DNA of 64,000 bases, taken from the NCBI GenBank assembly GCA_020744425.1, contig JAGMUV010000035.1, positions 515,118 through 579,117 of the forward strand, given 5' to 3'. The translations under genes and the position numbers were made by a program. The notes under the pieces were generated by a model, which saw only the letters and a list, made by a program, of their open reading frames with translations, had not been told where the DNA came from and made no database searches. Every line of letters starts with the position of its first letter. Position 1 is the stretch's first letter. Shown piece by piece: positions 34,143 through 44,562 of this stretch. Origin of the DNA: Dactylonectria macrodidyma. Its lineage: Eukaryota > Ascomycota > Sordariomycetes > Hypocreales > Nectriaceae.

Positions 34143-36129
34143 TATCCCTTTGCATCTGCTAAGGCAGCCCGCATGAGTCGGCCCACAGTTTTCCCGGTTT
34201 TGGACCACTAGACGGCCTAGAATGATAGATACATTGATTAGCACCTAAATTTGGTTGTGATAGAAGTACCAGCAAGCCTGCCGGGTACAAATTACTACAT
34301 CACACTGCAAGCAGCCCGAACTTGTCATCGTCGGCCGCCTTCGATTGAGCTGACTTGGCTGTGCCGCCCTTAGAGGCCCCCGACCCTGCCGGGGCTCATT
34401 GAATCTGATCCCTTTACAGCCGAGGCAGCTAGATTTTTTCCCTCTTGAGACTCTTTTATGCTGTATTGTAGGCGTAAATGTGTCGCCGGACCGATATCTC
34501 TGCCTCGAGGCTGCGGTAGCTGTGTAAGTGCGGATGAGGTCATTATAGATGCGTTGCCTCCACGCTGTCTGTGACTCAATTCGCGGCCAACTAGGGTCTC
34601 CGTGGAATTGAAGAAGGTAGCTGTTGATGAGTGCAGTCTCGAGGAGGAAGCACCATGCAATAGCCCGCCAAGCGCCCTTATAAACACGATGATCCATTCC
34701 CAGCTTTGCTCGTAGTTGATCGCCAATATCGACCGCGCCTATGTGATCGTTGTAGTCAGTCGCGATAGACGGCTGCCAAACCTTTAGCACAGGGTGCGCA
34801 CCAAAAAAGTGCTTGATTTGCCGTGCCCGGGCTTGTGTTGACGTCGGCCGCCGGCGGATGCGTTGTTCGATCTCGTGCCCTGTGTATACCGTTGATAACA
34901 GTAGCACTAGGGCGTTATCTTTCCATGCGATTTGATTCACCTGCGGCTTCAAGAGACGGATTATTAAGGGAAATACTAAGAGATATGTTATACAGAACGC
35001 TGACCTGATCGTCCGGCGTGGGAACTGTCACTAGGCCATTCTACTGCTAAGGCAGTTTGCCTTTCCGATCCTGGGCCTTTAATAGCACAAGAGGCCTATA
35101 CAGACCACAGTTAGTGCGGCAGGTGCCCGTAGCCCCGATGCCTCGCTTCCTGAGGACTCGGAAGAGCTTAGGCGAGTAAAAGAGGTTATCTAAGAAGACG
35201 TGGTATGTGGCATCCGGCAGCTGATTAACTAGGGCAATAACCATGCTTTGTGTCGGGTTGAGGGTCGCTTTAGGCGGCCCTGGTCTCTGTGATAGTCGCT
35301 TGCTTACAGGACCGAGGGTTGTGAAAGGCGTATGCCAAATCCAACGCAGGAAATAGCCTCGTTGTGCCACAACCCAAACCTTGAAGCCCGTTGGAGTCGG
35401 CTTGGTCTTAATGGTGACTGTCTCTCGTGCTCTCCCTGTGAAGCCGATGATGCCCTCATCTATAGCGATATGTGTGCCCGGTTGGAAGAGCTTTGTAGAC
35501 GCCTGCTGTATCAGCTGAGACCACTCATCAACCTTCTTAAAGTTCTTCGCGATGCCGTCATCTGCATCAATCGGGGCGGTCGTATCGTATGGTCGGAGGC
35601 GGCGATAGAGGAGTTGAAATCGGTCAAAAGTCATGAATTTAATGATAGGATGCTTTGGCTGCATTGAGTCTTCTTCTGAGGTCTTTTAGTGGTCCCTGAC
35701 TGCAATTTCCTTATGAAGACCTATGTAAATAACGATTCTAAGCTATAGGAAGACTTCAGCAGCAGACAGAGGTCTTGGTGCTTGTCCGGGCTCGAAACTG
35801 GCTGCTATTGCTGTATTCGAGTAGCTGACCTATCTCTCAACTAGCATTTCAGGTAGAAAGAGCTGGAAAAGTGACAACGGCGTTGAAGGAAGGGTTGCGA
35901 TGATAGGGCTGCGTTGAGAGATGCAAAAAGGCTTGAAGTTGTAGCCACGTTGTGATGTAGGCGGCACATCCGGCCGGCAGGTGTTATCAGCTGCCTGTTC
36001 CTGTTGGCATTCATCTAGGCAGATATCAAGCTCTTCGTCAAAAGCGTTTGCAGCTAGGCTGTGCTTTACTGTATCCATTGGAGTAGTTCATTAATTGCGT
36101 ACATAGTAATTTTGGTGGTGTTGATTCTG
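34143..36129 (-). mobile_element. piggyBac-like element PB3, right end cut off by MULE1
   Basis: The left end TATCCCTTTGCATCTGCTAA at 34143 matches the PB1/PB2 terminal consensus and lies 102 bp from the stop codon position, as in PB1 and PB2. On the other side the 5' leader (GGTGGTGTT at about 36114) resembles the leaders of PB1 and PB2. It stops after 51 bp at the MULE1 end instead of continuing about 80 bp to its own terminus. Confidence 0.75.
34245..36078 (-). pseudogene. piggyBac-like transposase (PB3), inactivated
   Basis: It is homologous along its length to PB1 and PB2. The N-terminal part (35830-36078) ends at a TAG where PB1 has WIHYSNS. The next segment (35665-35829) holds further stops at sites that are tryptophan in the sisters (after EVFL and after RDH) and lacks about 16 residues. 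The core (35047-35664) keeps AIDEGIIGFTG and VFLDNLFYSPK but ends in stops before the intron. The last exon (34245-34952) keeps AVDIGDQLRAKLGM and the cysteine-rich tail. The stop codons are mostly TGG to TAG/TAA, the pattern expected from repeat-induced point mutation. The element is dead. Confidence 0.88.
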
Positions 36130-36223
36130 GGGGGCTCATACAGGCACAGCTAGCTGTGCCAATAAGACCACGTGACTTTTTGCACAGCTAGCTGTGCAAA
36201 TAAGATCTGTTATGTAAGCCCGA
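36130..36223 (+). repeat. MULE1 left terminal inverted repeat
   Basis: This is a 94-bp TIR with two perfect 16-bp palindromes, GCACAGCTAGCTGTGC (about 36143 and 36182), separated by a spacer containing CACGTGA. The palindromes are likely transposase-binding sites. The exact counterpart is split across 40508-40537 and 44884-44956. Confidence 0.88.
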
Positions 36224-36265
36224 TACGTGTGTGAGTAAGAGATATCCCTCTACTATTCAATCTAC

Positions 36266-36452
36266 TGTGAACGGCCTCTAGTAACTGTATTCCAGCTATC
36301 TAGTCCAGGATGCTATTTACATCAAAGATGAAGAAGAAAGAAAGAAATTCCTAAGTGCCCCTGAGCTGTGGAACGATTTCTCGTGCCTGGCGCGCACGAG
36401 CCTAGTACGTCTTGCGGCACAGCCGCAAGGATATGGGCCCTGGCCCATGACA
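36266..36452. repeat. Solo LTR in MULE1 (187 bp)
   Basis: It begins TGTGAACGG and ends CCATGACA, flanked by the 5-bp duplication TCTAC (36261-36265 and 36453-36457). MULE2 lacks it at the corresponding place. Its sequence is unlike the LTR family at 33120, 40865 and 44563. It includes the inverted motifs TTGCGGC...GCCGCAA and GGGCCCTGGCCC. Confidence 0.88.
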
Positions 36453-36717
36453 TCTACGGAAACAGCATCAATTTGTACAATTGAAGAGATACAGTGATTT
36501 ACTATATACACAGCTCTTCAATATGTGATATATCATCTATTGGCAGCGTACCAGTCTGCCCAGGGCCGTGAAGAACGTACAATACCTACACTCGCATCAT
36601 CTGAACACCACAGGTCCATAGCTATCAAGTGAATCACTTCAACGCGTGCAATATATAAAGCAGGGCTCTTTCACTTGAAAGAAGCTCTCTATTCCTTCAT
36701 CAAACAGTATCGCAAAG

Positions 36718-37353
36718 ATGTACGACTGCAACCAAAGTCAGCGTCAGAACCCTCAAGACTTCCCAATCTTTGTAGACAATACATCAACACTAGCAGGGGC
36801 AGTCTATCCTACAACTGCGAATATACGGGCTACTTTACATCCCATTACTAGCAACCAGCAACGAGAGCGGCGCCCCAATGATCCTTATCCAGCAACCGAT
36901 CCTCTGCATATGCTCCATTGGTGGGTTCAACATACCTTGCCAAATGATCCAACCACCTCCAATGCTCTCTATGTCCAGAATCCTCAAGCCCTTGTGAGAG
37001 CCCACAACACTTAGTATCTTCCTCAAGGGGATCCTGTTACTGTGATCTCACGCCCATGGGGATATCAGGTTGAGGGAGAGTGGCATATTGCGTATTGGGA
37101 TCAACGACTTCAGCAACGGCCACAGCGCGCCAATCCTGATATCAATCCCTATTGGAGTACATTCAACCTTCAGGCTATGGATCAGGTATATCGGAATCAG
37201 CAATTTACGGTCCCAGACACGACTTGGCCTTCACCGGCTGTAGGGATGACTACCTATATGCCAACAATCGTAACTTTAGAGAATGCAGGAGTTCACATCG
37301 CGAATGTTGATCGAAATAGCTATATTCAGTGGTATTGGCAGGGAAGGCAATGA
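36718..37353 (+). pseudogene. MULE second ORF (MULE1 copy), one nonsense codon
   Basis: The frame from ATG 36718 (MYDCNQSQRQNPQDFPIFVD) would encode about 211 aa but for a TAG at 37012-37014. It then reopens and runs to 37353 with the same sequence class as 41105-41741. Shared blocks include QALxRA, a GYQVxGxWHI segment, an AVGMTT motif and a C-terminal W-Q-G end. The stop replaces a glutamine codon of the sister copy (CAA TAT against TAG TAT), fitting C-to-T change. The product is unknown, small and apparently soluble, with no motif I recognise. It is transcribed towards the transposase gene. It may be a transposition helper analogous in position to the mudrB product of plant MuDR, but there is no sequence basis for that. 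Confidence 0.65.
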
Positions 37354-37517
37354 TCTCTTTAGCTTTGGTAGCTCTCTCGCTCATTCAATTGACGGCTACT
37401 AAGCCCACTTAACCCAATACTGCAACTCAGTCACAACTCTATCAAATCAAGCCATTGGGTCATTATAGATATACTCGGAAATTCGCCTTTTCTTCCTCTT
37501 TCTAGTGATATATACTT

Positions 37518-37881
37518 TGTTAGTGGAAGAGGTCTTTAGTGTAGACCACACCCGTCCGCAGGGTAGGAGCTGGAGAGGGGCAGATGGCAAGAGGAAGCAA
37601 GCAAGTAGCTGTCTCCTGGGGGTTTGAGATACAGAAAGCAATTAATATACTGCTGTCTGATGTCTCTAGAGAGAAAGAGAAAAGAAATATCGAGAAGAGC
37701 TGCTGCGACAGCTATAGGGTAATAAGTGTCAAGCGACAAAAGGTGTCATACAAATTAAAGAAGGGAAAATGCGTGTCTTTTCATTTGTCAGGCAGACTGA
37801 TCGCCTTAAGTAGGGCCATCCTAGGCTAGCAGCTAGCCTCTACTGTATTAAAACACTAGGTGGACCGTTGACCCCATCACA
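37518..37881. other. Copy-specific insertion in MULE1, possible old LTR
   Basis: Compared with the matching gap in MULE2 (41742-41960), MULE1 carries about 360 extra bases here. They begin TGTTAGTGG and end near CCCATCACA, so an old solo LTR is possible, but I cannot find a clear 5-bp duplication. Confidence 0.45.
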
Positions 37882-37900
37882 ATACCAATCACATTTTCCG

Positions 37901-40414
37901 TCAATCTTGCAAATGTTGGTGGGGGGGAGGGGTTTTCCCACCTCCATACCATTCCTCCTGTAATTCACGATCTCTTTCAGCAGCATCCCAGACATGCCGC
38001 ATCCCTCGCCGCTGTACGAAGGGCTGCTCTTCTCTCTCTCTCCCTACATTCTGTTCAACCCGTTCGTTCTCGGCTTTATCCCAATCAAGATAACTCATCA
38101 TCTCCTCCTTAGTCCACTCTCTAATGCCGTTTTTCTCCCTGCAATGCCTCCCCATTTGCTTGTAGTCAAGGCACCAGTCGTACTCTGTTTTAGAGTAACG
38201 GGTAGGCAGCCCTATAGCCTTCCGGTATTGTTGATTGGTCTTGATGGCCCCCCGAGGCAATGTAGCATACCAGGCCTCTCGTGCTTCTTTGTATCGTTGG
38301 AAGATAGCAAGGGGGTCATCAACTCGTAATGCAGGCACTGCTCTTGCATTTGCTGTAGTAACAGTTGCTGGTCTGGCTGCTGGAGGAGATAGTACACGAG
38401 TTGCTGTACGTGTTGTTGTATGTGTTGTTGTAATGGCTACAATCTCGGATATTACAGAGGATCCTGATAGGGATGATGGGGATAATGAGCGGGTTACAGA
38501 GCGAGTAGATGTGTGTGTTGTTGTATGCGTTGTTATAGAGGTTTGTGCAGAAGCCTGCAATAGATGTTCATAACGTAAGGGGCATGCTTTAGACCTCATG
38601 TTGTGGCCTTGCTGATGACATCTCGAACACTTTGGCGGTGCCTTTGGTTGTACTGCTTTCTCAACAGCTTCAAATGCGCAAGGCTCACGCTGTGTGCTTC
38701 TTGGTGGCAGCGTTGAACTAGCTGCTAGACGGTCGAACTGCTTGCGAGGCTCAATGAGAAGCTGGGCGCTTCCTGAGCGTTGGAGATACCAATGTGAATG
38801 GAAATGATGTAGTAGAAGGGGCTGATACTCGTCCAGTAAAGGCTTCAGGCTATGAGCACAAGGCAGACCAAGAGTCTTAGTGAAAACTCCTGTACACGCA
38901 GGATGTTCTCTTGATAGTCGTTGCCGTTGAGCCTCAACCTTCCGCAGAGCTTCATGTGATATCCAACCACAGATGTTGCTATACAATGCCCCAGATAGCT
39001 GAAGAGGTATGCTGATATGCTGCCTGGCTTGGTTTGCCTTGAGCTCGGCAAGCTGATTTACCAGAACAAGCTTGATGATCCTCCAGGCCTCGAAGAGGTC
39101 AACTTGCGATGTTTTCAGGTGACCTTTGATAAGATTGTGAATGCCTTCGCCCCGTGATGTCACATATTGCTCGAAGTGAAGGTATTGGTTAACCCACGCC
39201 TTCACAAACCTCTCTTTGTAGAGATCTAGCCAGGTCTCCATGATATAGCCCACCTCGTTGATATGGCCAGGGATGTAACGGTCCTTGAACTTCTCAAGCC
39301 TCTCGTTGTAGATATCCTCAGTCGGTGAGGCTACAATCTCATGCCAAGAGTCGTAGAATTCCTTCCACTCTTTCTGCCCTTGAGAATCGTTTTTATCCCG
39401 AGTAAATGCGGGCATACAATAGGTCAGGACTGCTTTGTTGATATGCCATAAGCATAGCATCGGGGTTGACTGAGGGAAGCAAGAGGGAGAGGAAACAGCA
39501 TTCATACAAGCAAGACAGCGATCTGTAAGTATTACAGAGGGAAGGGCTGCTCCATGAAGCTCATACATATACCGTAAACGCTCAAGAGCCCAGATGAAGT
39601 CATGCTCTTCCTCGCCGCTAAGGAATGCAAATGCAATACAGAAGGATCGTTGACAAGCATCAACACCAACTATATCGAGAAGAGGCATCTTGTACCTATT
39701 GGTCTTGTATGTGCAGTCCAATATAAGCACTTCAGGGTATAGTTTGAGGTATGCCAGTGATGTAGGATGTGCAAATAATACTGCTGTAACTCTGCTACTC
39801 TCGTCAAGGCGTATTTGACTCCAGAAGCCCTCACTCTTGAGCTGATCATCAAGGGCATGCATATTGCTTTGACCTCCGGCAAGGTCTCGCTTGCCCTGTG
39901 CAATGCAATTATAGATATCTTGCTGTGTAGCAATTATATCCGAGTTCATACGTAGGTATGACCTAATCTCCTTTGGCGCAATGCCGGCATTGGCGAGTTG
40001 TTGGACTGTTGATCTATCTGAGGATGATAGCTGACGATGTGTTGGATGTGCCAGTTGACTGAGGCTTGGTTCGTGATTGTGTTGACCAAAGCCAGCCCGA
40101 GGACGATGCCTTACACTCCATGTAGTCTTGCATAGGCTTTCCATTGCTATCACAGAGAAGAGGCATCCCGTACGACGTGATATAGTTTGCCGTTGCCGTT
40201 TCTTTGGGCCAGGAGGGCGCCCTCCTCGGTCACAGCCGAAGATAACTCCAGTTCTTCTACTAGAGGTCTTCCAAGACTTTTGGACTACAAAGGCATAGCC
40301 TCGTGGCGCTGCCCAAGCATTGATTGCTGCACGTAGTTCCTCCAGCGAGTTGTAGTCGCGTTCAGGAGGAAGGGCATCATCAGGGAAGCGACGGGGGCCC
40401 TCAATTGGGTTCAT
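37901..40414 (-). CDS. Hop-like MULE transposase (MULE1), intact ORF
   Basis: An intronless ORF of 837 aa starts at MNPIEGPRRFPDDALPP. The N-terminal 120 residues form a FAR1/WRKY-GCM1-like DNA-binding region (GYAFVV, GCDRGG, CLFSVIA, HNHEPS). A MULE DDE domain follows, with the first aspartate in LILDCTYKTN, the second in VILTDRCLACMNAV, and a downstream Glu region EFYDSWHEIVAS. Then come the CxxH-type signature around CLWHINKAV and a CCHC knuckle CSRCHQQGHNMRSKAC (about residue 610). A Thr/Ser-rich linker (HTTTHTSTRSVTRS) leads to a charged C-terminus. As I recall, the Fusarium element Hop has a transposase of about 836 aa and TIRs of about 99 bp, so this is the same kind of element. No lesion is seen. 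Confidence 0.93.
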   Translation of the reverse strand: MNPIEGPRRFPDDALPPERDYNSLEELRAAINAWAAPRGYAFVVQKSWKTSSRRTGVIFGCDRGGRPPGPKKRQRQTISRRTGCLFSVIAMESLCKTTWSVRHRPRAGFGQHNHEPSLSQLAHPTHRQLSSSDRSTVQQLANAGIAPKEIRSYLRMNSDIIATQQDIYNCIAQGKRDLAGGQSNMHALDDQLKSEGFWSQIRLDESSRVTAVLFAHPTSLAYLKLYPEVLILDCTYKTNRYKMPLLDIVGVDACQRSFCIAFAFLSGEEEHDFIWALERLRYMYELHGAALPSVILTDRCLACMNAVSSPSCFPQSTPMLCLWHINKAVLTYCMPAFTRDKNDSQGQKEWKEFYDSWHEIVASPTEDIYNERLEKFKDRYIPGHINEVGYIMETWLDLYKERFVKAWVNQYLHFEQYVTSRGEGIHNLIKGHLKTSQVDLFEAWRIIKLVLVNQLAELKANQARQHISIPLQLSGALYSNICGWISHEALRKVEAQRQRLSREHPACTGVFTKTLGLPCAHSLKPLLDEYQPLLLHHFHSHWYLQRSGSAQLLIEPRKQFDRLAASSTLPPRSTQREPCAFEAVEKAVQPKAPPKCSRCHQQGHNMRSKACPLRYEHLLQASAQTSITTHTTTHTSTRSVTRSLSPSSLSGSSVISEIVAITTTHTTTRTATRVLSPPAARPATVTTANARAVPALRVDDPLAIFQRYKEAREAWYATLPRGAIKTNQQYRKAIGLPTRYSKTEYDWCLDYKQMGRHCREKNGIREWTKEEMMSYLDWDKAENERVEQNVGREREEQPFVQRRGMRHVWDAAERDRELQEEWYGGGKTPPPHQHLQD

Positions 40415-40528
40415 TGTAGCAGAAGAAAGGCGCGGCAAGTTGAATTGATGCTGAAGAAGCCGTTGACTGTTGAATTGAAGGGCCAATTTGCGGTATATTA
40501 CCCCTTTTCGGGCTTACATAACAGATCT

Positions 40529-40537
40529 TATTTGCAC
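40529..40537. other. 9-bp target duplication of MULE2, left copy
   Basis: TATTTGCAC at 40529-40537 is repeated at 44884-44892, exactly bordering MULE2. Nine base pairs is the Mutator-superfamily duplication length. The target is inside the right TIR of MULE1, next to its inner palindrome. Confidence 0.95.
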
Positions 40538-40864
40538 GGGACCTCATACCGGCACCACCGGTGGTGCGATTAATATCACGTGACTTCCGGCACCACCGGT
40601 GGTGCGAATAAGATCCGTTATGTAAGAGGCATTCGTGTGTGTGCAAGAGATATCTCTCTTCTATCAACAGAAACAGCATTTGATCACATAATTGAAGAGA
40701 GAGGATGATGTGCTATATGTGTAGCTATTCAATGTATGATATATCATCTATTGGCAGCGTACCAGTATGCCCAAGGCTGTGAATAACACCACAGCTATCA
40801 CGATGCAAGTGAATCACTTCAACGCGTGTAATATATAAATAGTTCTTTCTCTCGGAAGAAGCTC

Positions 40865-41069
40865 TGTCGCATATCAGCATGTCGCACACACGGCATAGCT
40901 TACCGGACTTCTCTCCGGTACTCCACTTGCAATTTCCGTTCCACAGGGATTTTGTCTTCTATATAAGACTGCAACGTCATTCTCTTTTGTAAAGTACAAT
41001 TGTTCTTTAGATAATTCTCATCAATTGACTGGTGCCATCAATGATCCCTTTGGAGCCAATTGTCTGACA
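40865..41069. repeat. Solo LTR in MULE2, left side (205 bp)
   Basis: It begins TGTCGCATATC and ends TGTCTGACA, flanked by AGCTC on both sides (40860-40864 and 41070-41074). The corresponding site in MULE1 reads GAAGCTCTCTATTCC without interruption (about 36681). It shares its 3' half with the LTRs at 33120 and 44563. Confidence 0.93.
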
Positions 41070-41104
41070 AGCTCTCTATTCCTACATTAAACATCATCGT
41101 GAAA

Positions 41105-41741
41105 ATGTATAACCGCAGCCAAAGCCAGCGTCAAAACCCTCAAGTCTCAAGATATCCCCATCTTTGTGGATAATACAGCAACACCAGCAGGGCCTTTAAT
41201 AATAAACAGCAACAACCAGTTTATTCTACGGCCCATTGCCAATAACCAACAAGCACAGCCCCCAGCCCGCCTTCCTCACGCATCAACGATTCCGTTCCCT
41301 GTTGAAGTTTGGAGGTCCGTTACTACCCTGCCAACAGATCCAATCTCCCCCACGATGCTCTATGCGGACCCCCAGGCGCTCGCAAGAGCTCAAACCATTC
41401 AATATCCTCCTCAAGGGCAGCCTGTTACCGTAGAGGTGCTGCCATTTGGATATCAGGTCAGGGGAAAGTGGCATATTGGGTATCTCAATGACGTTCTTCA
41501 TCAACGGCAACAGCGCCTTCATCCAGATACATCTCCTATGCGGACTTATAATCGACTTCAAACCCTTGCTAATTCATATCGTAATATGAACATCACGGTT
41601 CCCGGCACGATATGGCCAACAGCCGCTGTAGGGATGACTACCAACCTACCAACACTCCGGGCAGTAGAGGGATCAGGGATTCATATTTGGAATGTTGATC
41701 AAAATGGGTATGTTTCGTGGATATGGCAGGGAACGCAGTGA
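41105..41741 (+). pseudogene. MULE second ORF (MULE2 copy), N-terminal frameshift
   Basis: The ATG at 41105 opens a frame matching the MULE1 copy for 13 or so codons (CAAAGCCAGCGTCAAAACCC). A few extra bases near 41146 then throw it into a stop at about 41171. The remaining 190 codons are open in the next frame to 41741 and align along their length with the MULE1 copy. They include PPQGQPVTV, FGYQVRGKWHIGYL, AVGMTT and a terminal YVSWIWQGTQ. A downstream GTG could begin a shorter product, but no in-frame ATG lies near the start. It shows the same convergent position as in MULE1 and no recognised domain. That two diverged subfamilies share it implies the ORF was once useful to the element. Confidence 0.65.
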
Positions 41742-41960
41742 TATCATAGAATAATTCAATAACTGTAATATCATGGTGTGGTGCTGCATCTCTAGTTATC
41801 TTATGGGTGAGTACTGGGCCCACTTAACCCTACATATGAACTCGGCCATAACTTTATTGAATCAAGCCATTGGATCAGCATAGCTGTACTCAGGGATTTA
41901 CCATTTCTTTCTCTTCCTAATGATATATAATAAGCACATTTCCTATTACTCTTGTAAATG

Positions 41961-44456
41961 TTAGTGGGGGGGGTTCTCATCTCTATACCATCTCTCCTGT
42001 AACTTAACATCTCTCTCAGCAGCATCCCATATATCTCGCATCCCTCGCCGCCCTGAGAAAGGCTGCTCTGCCATCTCTACCCCTACATTCTGTTCGACCC
42101 GCTCGTTCTCAGCTTTGTCCCAATCAAGATAACTCATCATCTCCTCCTTGGTCCAGTCTCTGATGCTGTTTCCCGCCTTGCAATGACGCCCCATTTGCTT
42201 GTAGTCAAGGCACCAGTCATAGTCCGCTTTACTATAACGTAGAGGCAGCCTCATAGCCTTCCGGTATTGTTGATTGGTCTTGTAGGCTCCCCGAGGCAAC
42301 GTAGCAAACCAAGCCTCTCGTGCTTCTTTGTATCGTTGGAAGATAGCACGGGGGTCATCAGTTCGTAATGCGGGCACCACTGCCGCATTTGCTGCAGGAA
42401 CAGTTACCGATCTAGCTGCCGGAGGAGATAATACCTGAGTTATTGTACGTGTTGTTGTATGTGTTGTTGTAATAGTCTCGGATACGATAGAGGACCCTGA
42501 TGGCGACGACGGGGATAATGAGCGGGTCACAGAGCGAGTAGATGTATGTGTTGTTATATGCGTTGTCGTAGAGGTTTGGGTAGGAGCCTGCAATAGATGC
42601 TCGTAGCGTAAGGGGCATGCTTTAGACCTCATGTTGTGGCCAAGCTCATGACATCTCGAACACTTTGGCGGTGCCTTTGGTTGTGCTGATTTCTCAACAC
42701 GTTCAAATGCAGAGGGCTCACGCTGTGTGCTTGTTGGCGGCAGCGTTGAACTAGCCGCTAGGCAATCGAACTGCTTGTGAGGCTCAATAATGAGCCGGGG
42801 GGTTCCTGAGCGTTGGAGATGCCAATGTCGATGGAAATGATGTAGTTGAAGGGGCTGCTTTTGCTCCAGCAAAGGCTGAAGGGTATGAGCACAAGGCAGA
42901 CCAAGAGTCTTAGTGAAGACCCCTGTACACGCAGGATGCTCTTGCAATAGTCGTTCCCGCTGAGCCTCAACCTTCTGTAGGGCTTCATGTGAGATCCAAC
43001 CACGTATGTTGCCGTACAATACCCCTGATAGTCGAAGAGGTGTGCTGATATGCTGTCTGGCCTGGTTTGCCTCGAGTTCAGTAAGCTGGTTTGATAGAAC
43101 AAGCTTGATAATCCTCCAGGCCTCAAAGAGGTCAACTTGCGAGCTTTTCATGTGAGATTTGATAAGCTGATGAATGCCCTCGCACCGTGACGTAACATAT
43201 TGCTCAAAGTGAAGGTATTGGTTAACCCACGCCTTGACAAACCTCTGTTTGTAGACATCTAACCAGGTCTCCATGATATAGCCCACCTCGTTGATATGGT
43301 CAGGGATATAACGCTGCTTGAACTTCTCAAGCCTCTCGTTGTAGATATCCTCAGTCGTTGAGGCTACAATCTCATGCCAAAAGCCGTAGAACTCCTTCCA
43401 CTCTTCATGCCCTTGAGGAGTGTTATTATCTCGAGTAAATGCGGGCATACAGTAGGTCAGGACTGCTTTGTTGATATGCCATAAGCATAATAGCGAGGTT
43501 GACTCAGGGAAGCAAGAGGGAGAGGAAACGGCATTCATACAAGCAAGGCAGCGATCTGTAAGTATCACAGATGGAATGGCCACTCCATGAAGCTCATACA
43601 TAAACCGTAACCGTTGAAGGACCCAGATGAAGTCATCCTCTTCCTCGCCGCTAAGGAACGCAAATGCAATACAGAAGGACCGTTGACAGGCATCAACCCC
43701 AACCATATCGAGAAGAGGCATCTTGTACTTGTTGGTCTTATATGTACAGTCCAATACAAGCACTTCGGGATATGATTTGAGGTATCCCAGCGACTGCGGA
43801 TGTGCAAATAATACTGCTACAACTCTGCCACTCTCGTCAAGGCGAATTCGACTCCAGAAGCCCTCGCTCTTGAGCTGATCGGCAAGGGCATGCATATTGC
43901 TTTGGCCTTTAGCAAGCTCCCGTTTGCCCCGTGCAATGCAATTGTAGATATCTTGCTGTGTAGCAAGTGTATCCGAGTTCATGCGTAAGAAGGATCTGAT
44001 CTCCTTTGGCGCAATACCGGCGTTGGCGAGTTGTTGGACTGTTGATTCCTCCAGGCTTGATAGCTGACGAAGCGTTGGATGTGCCAGTTGACTGATGCTT
44101 GGTTCGTGATTGTGTTGATCAAAACCAGCCCCAGGACGATGTCTCAGACTCCATATAGTCTTACACATGCTTTCCCTTGCTGAGACGGAGAAGAGGCAAT
44201 CAGTACGACGTGAGTCGGTTTGACGACGCCGTTTCTTCGAGGCCGAGACCGAAGGGGGCTTCCCGGCACGGTCACAGTTGAAGTGAACCACCATTCTTCC
44301 ACTCGGAGTCTTCCTGGATCTTCCGGTTACGAAGGCATAACCTCGCGGCGCTGCCCAAGCATTGATTGATGTATATAGTTCCTCCCGTGAGCTGAATTGG
44401 CCTTCAGGAGGAAGGGCATCATCAGGGAAGCGACGGGGGGCGTCAATTGGGTTCAT
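41961..44456 (-). CDS. Hop-like MULE transposase (MULE2), intact ORF
   Basis: An intronless ORF of 831 aa starts at MNPIDAPRRFPDDALPP, closely similar to the MULE1 enzyme throughout. The DDE landmarks are kept (LVLDCTYKTN, VILTDRCLACMNAV, EFYGFWHEIVAS), as are the CSRCHELGHNMRSKAC knuckle and the Thr-rich linker. The main divergence is in the N-terminal DNA-binding region, where VQKSWKTSSRR and GCDRGGRPPG of MULE1 are TGRSRKTPSGR and NCDRAGKPPS plus a three-residue insertion here. The TIR palindromes also differ between the two elements, so the differing N-terminus is the obvious candidate for the altered recognition; that is inference. The gene appears functional. Confidence 0.93.
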   Translation of the reverse strand: MNPIDAPRRFPDDALPPEGQFSSREELYTSINAWAAPRGYAFVTGRSRKTPSGRMVVHFNCDRAGKPPSVSASKKRRRQTDSRRTDCLFSVSARESMCKTIWSLRHRPGAGFDQHNHEPSISQLAHPTLRQLSSLEESTVQQLANAGIAPKEIRSFLRMNSDTLATQQDIYNCIARGKRELAKGQSNMHALADQLKSEGFWSRIRLDESGRVVAVLFAHPQSLGYLKSYPEVLVLDCTYKTNKYKMPLLDMVGVDACQRSFCIAFAFLSGEEEDDFIWVLQRLRFMYELHGVAIPSVILTDRCLACMNAVSSPSCFPESTSLLCLWHINKAVLTYCMPAFTRDNNTPQGHEEWKEFYGFWHEIVASTTEDIYNERLEKFKQRYIPDHINEVGYIMETWLDVYKQRFVKAWVNQYLHFEQYVTSRCEGIHQLIKSHMKSSQVDLFEAWRIIKLVLSNQLTELEANQARQHISTPLRLSGVLYGNIRGWISHEALQKVEAQRERLLQEHPACTGVFTKTLGLPCAHTLQPLLEQKQPLQLHHFHRHWHLQRSGTPRLIIEPHKQFDCLAASSTLPPTSTQREPSAFERVEKSAQPKAPPKCSRCHELGHNMRSKACPLRYEHLLQAPTQTSTTTHITTHTSTRSVTRSLSPSSPSGSSIVSETITTTHTTTRTITQVLSPPAARSVTVPAANAAVVPALRTDDPRAIFQRYKEAREAWFATLPRGAYKTNQQYRKAMRLPLRYSKADYDWCLDYKQMGRHCKAGNSIRDWTKEEMMSYLDWDKAENERVEQNVGVEMAEQPFSGRRGMRDIWDAAERDVKLQERWYRDENPPH

Positions 44457-44562
44457 TGTAGCAGGAGAAAGGCGCGGCAAGTTGAATTGATACCGTAGAA
44501 GCTGTTGATCGTTGAATTGGGGGGCCAATTTGCAGTGTGTTATCCCTCTTCAACAAGGCCAC

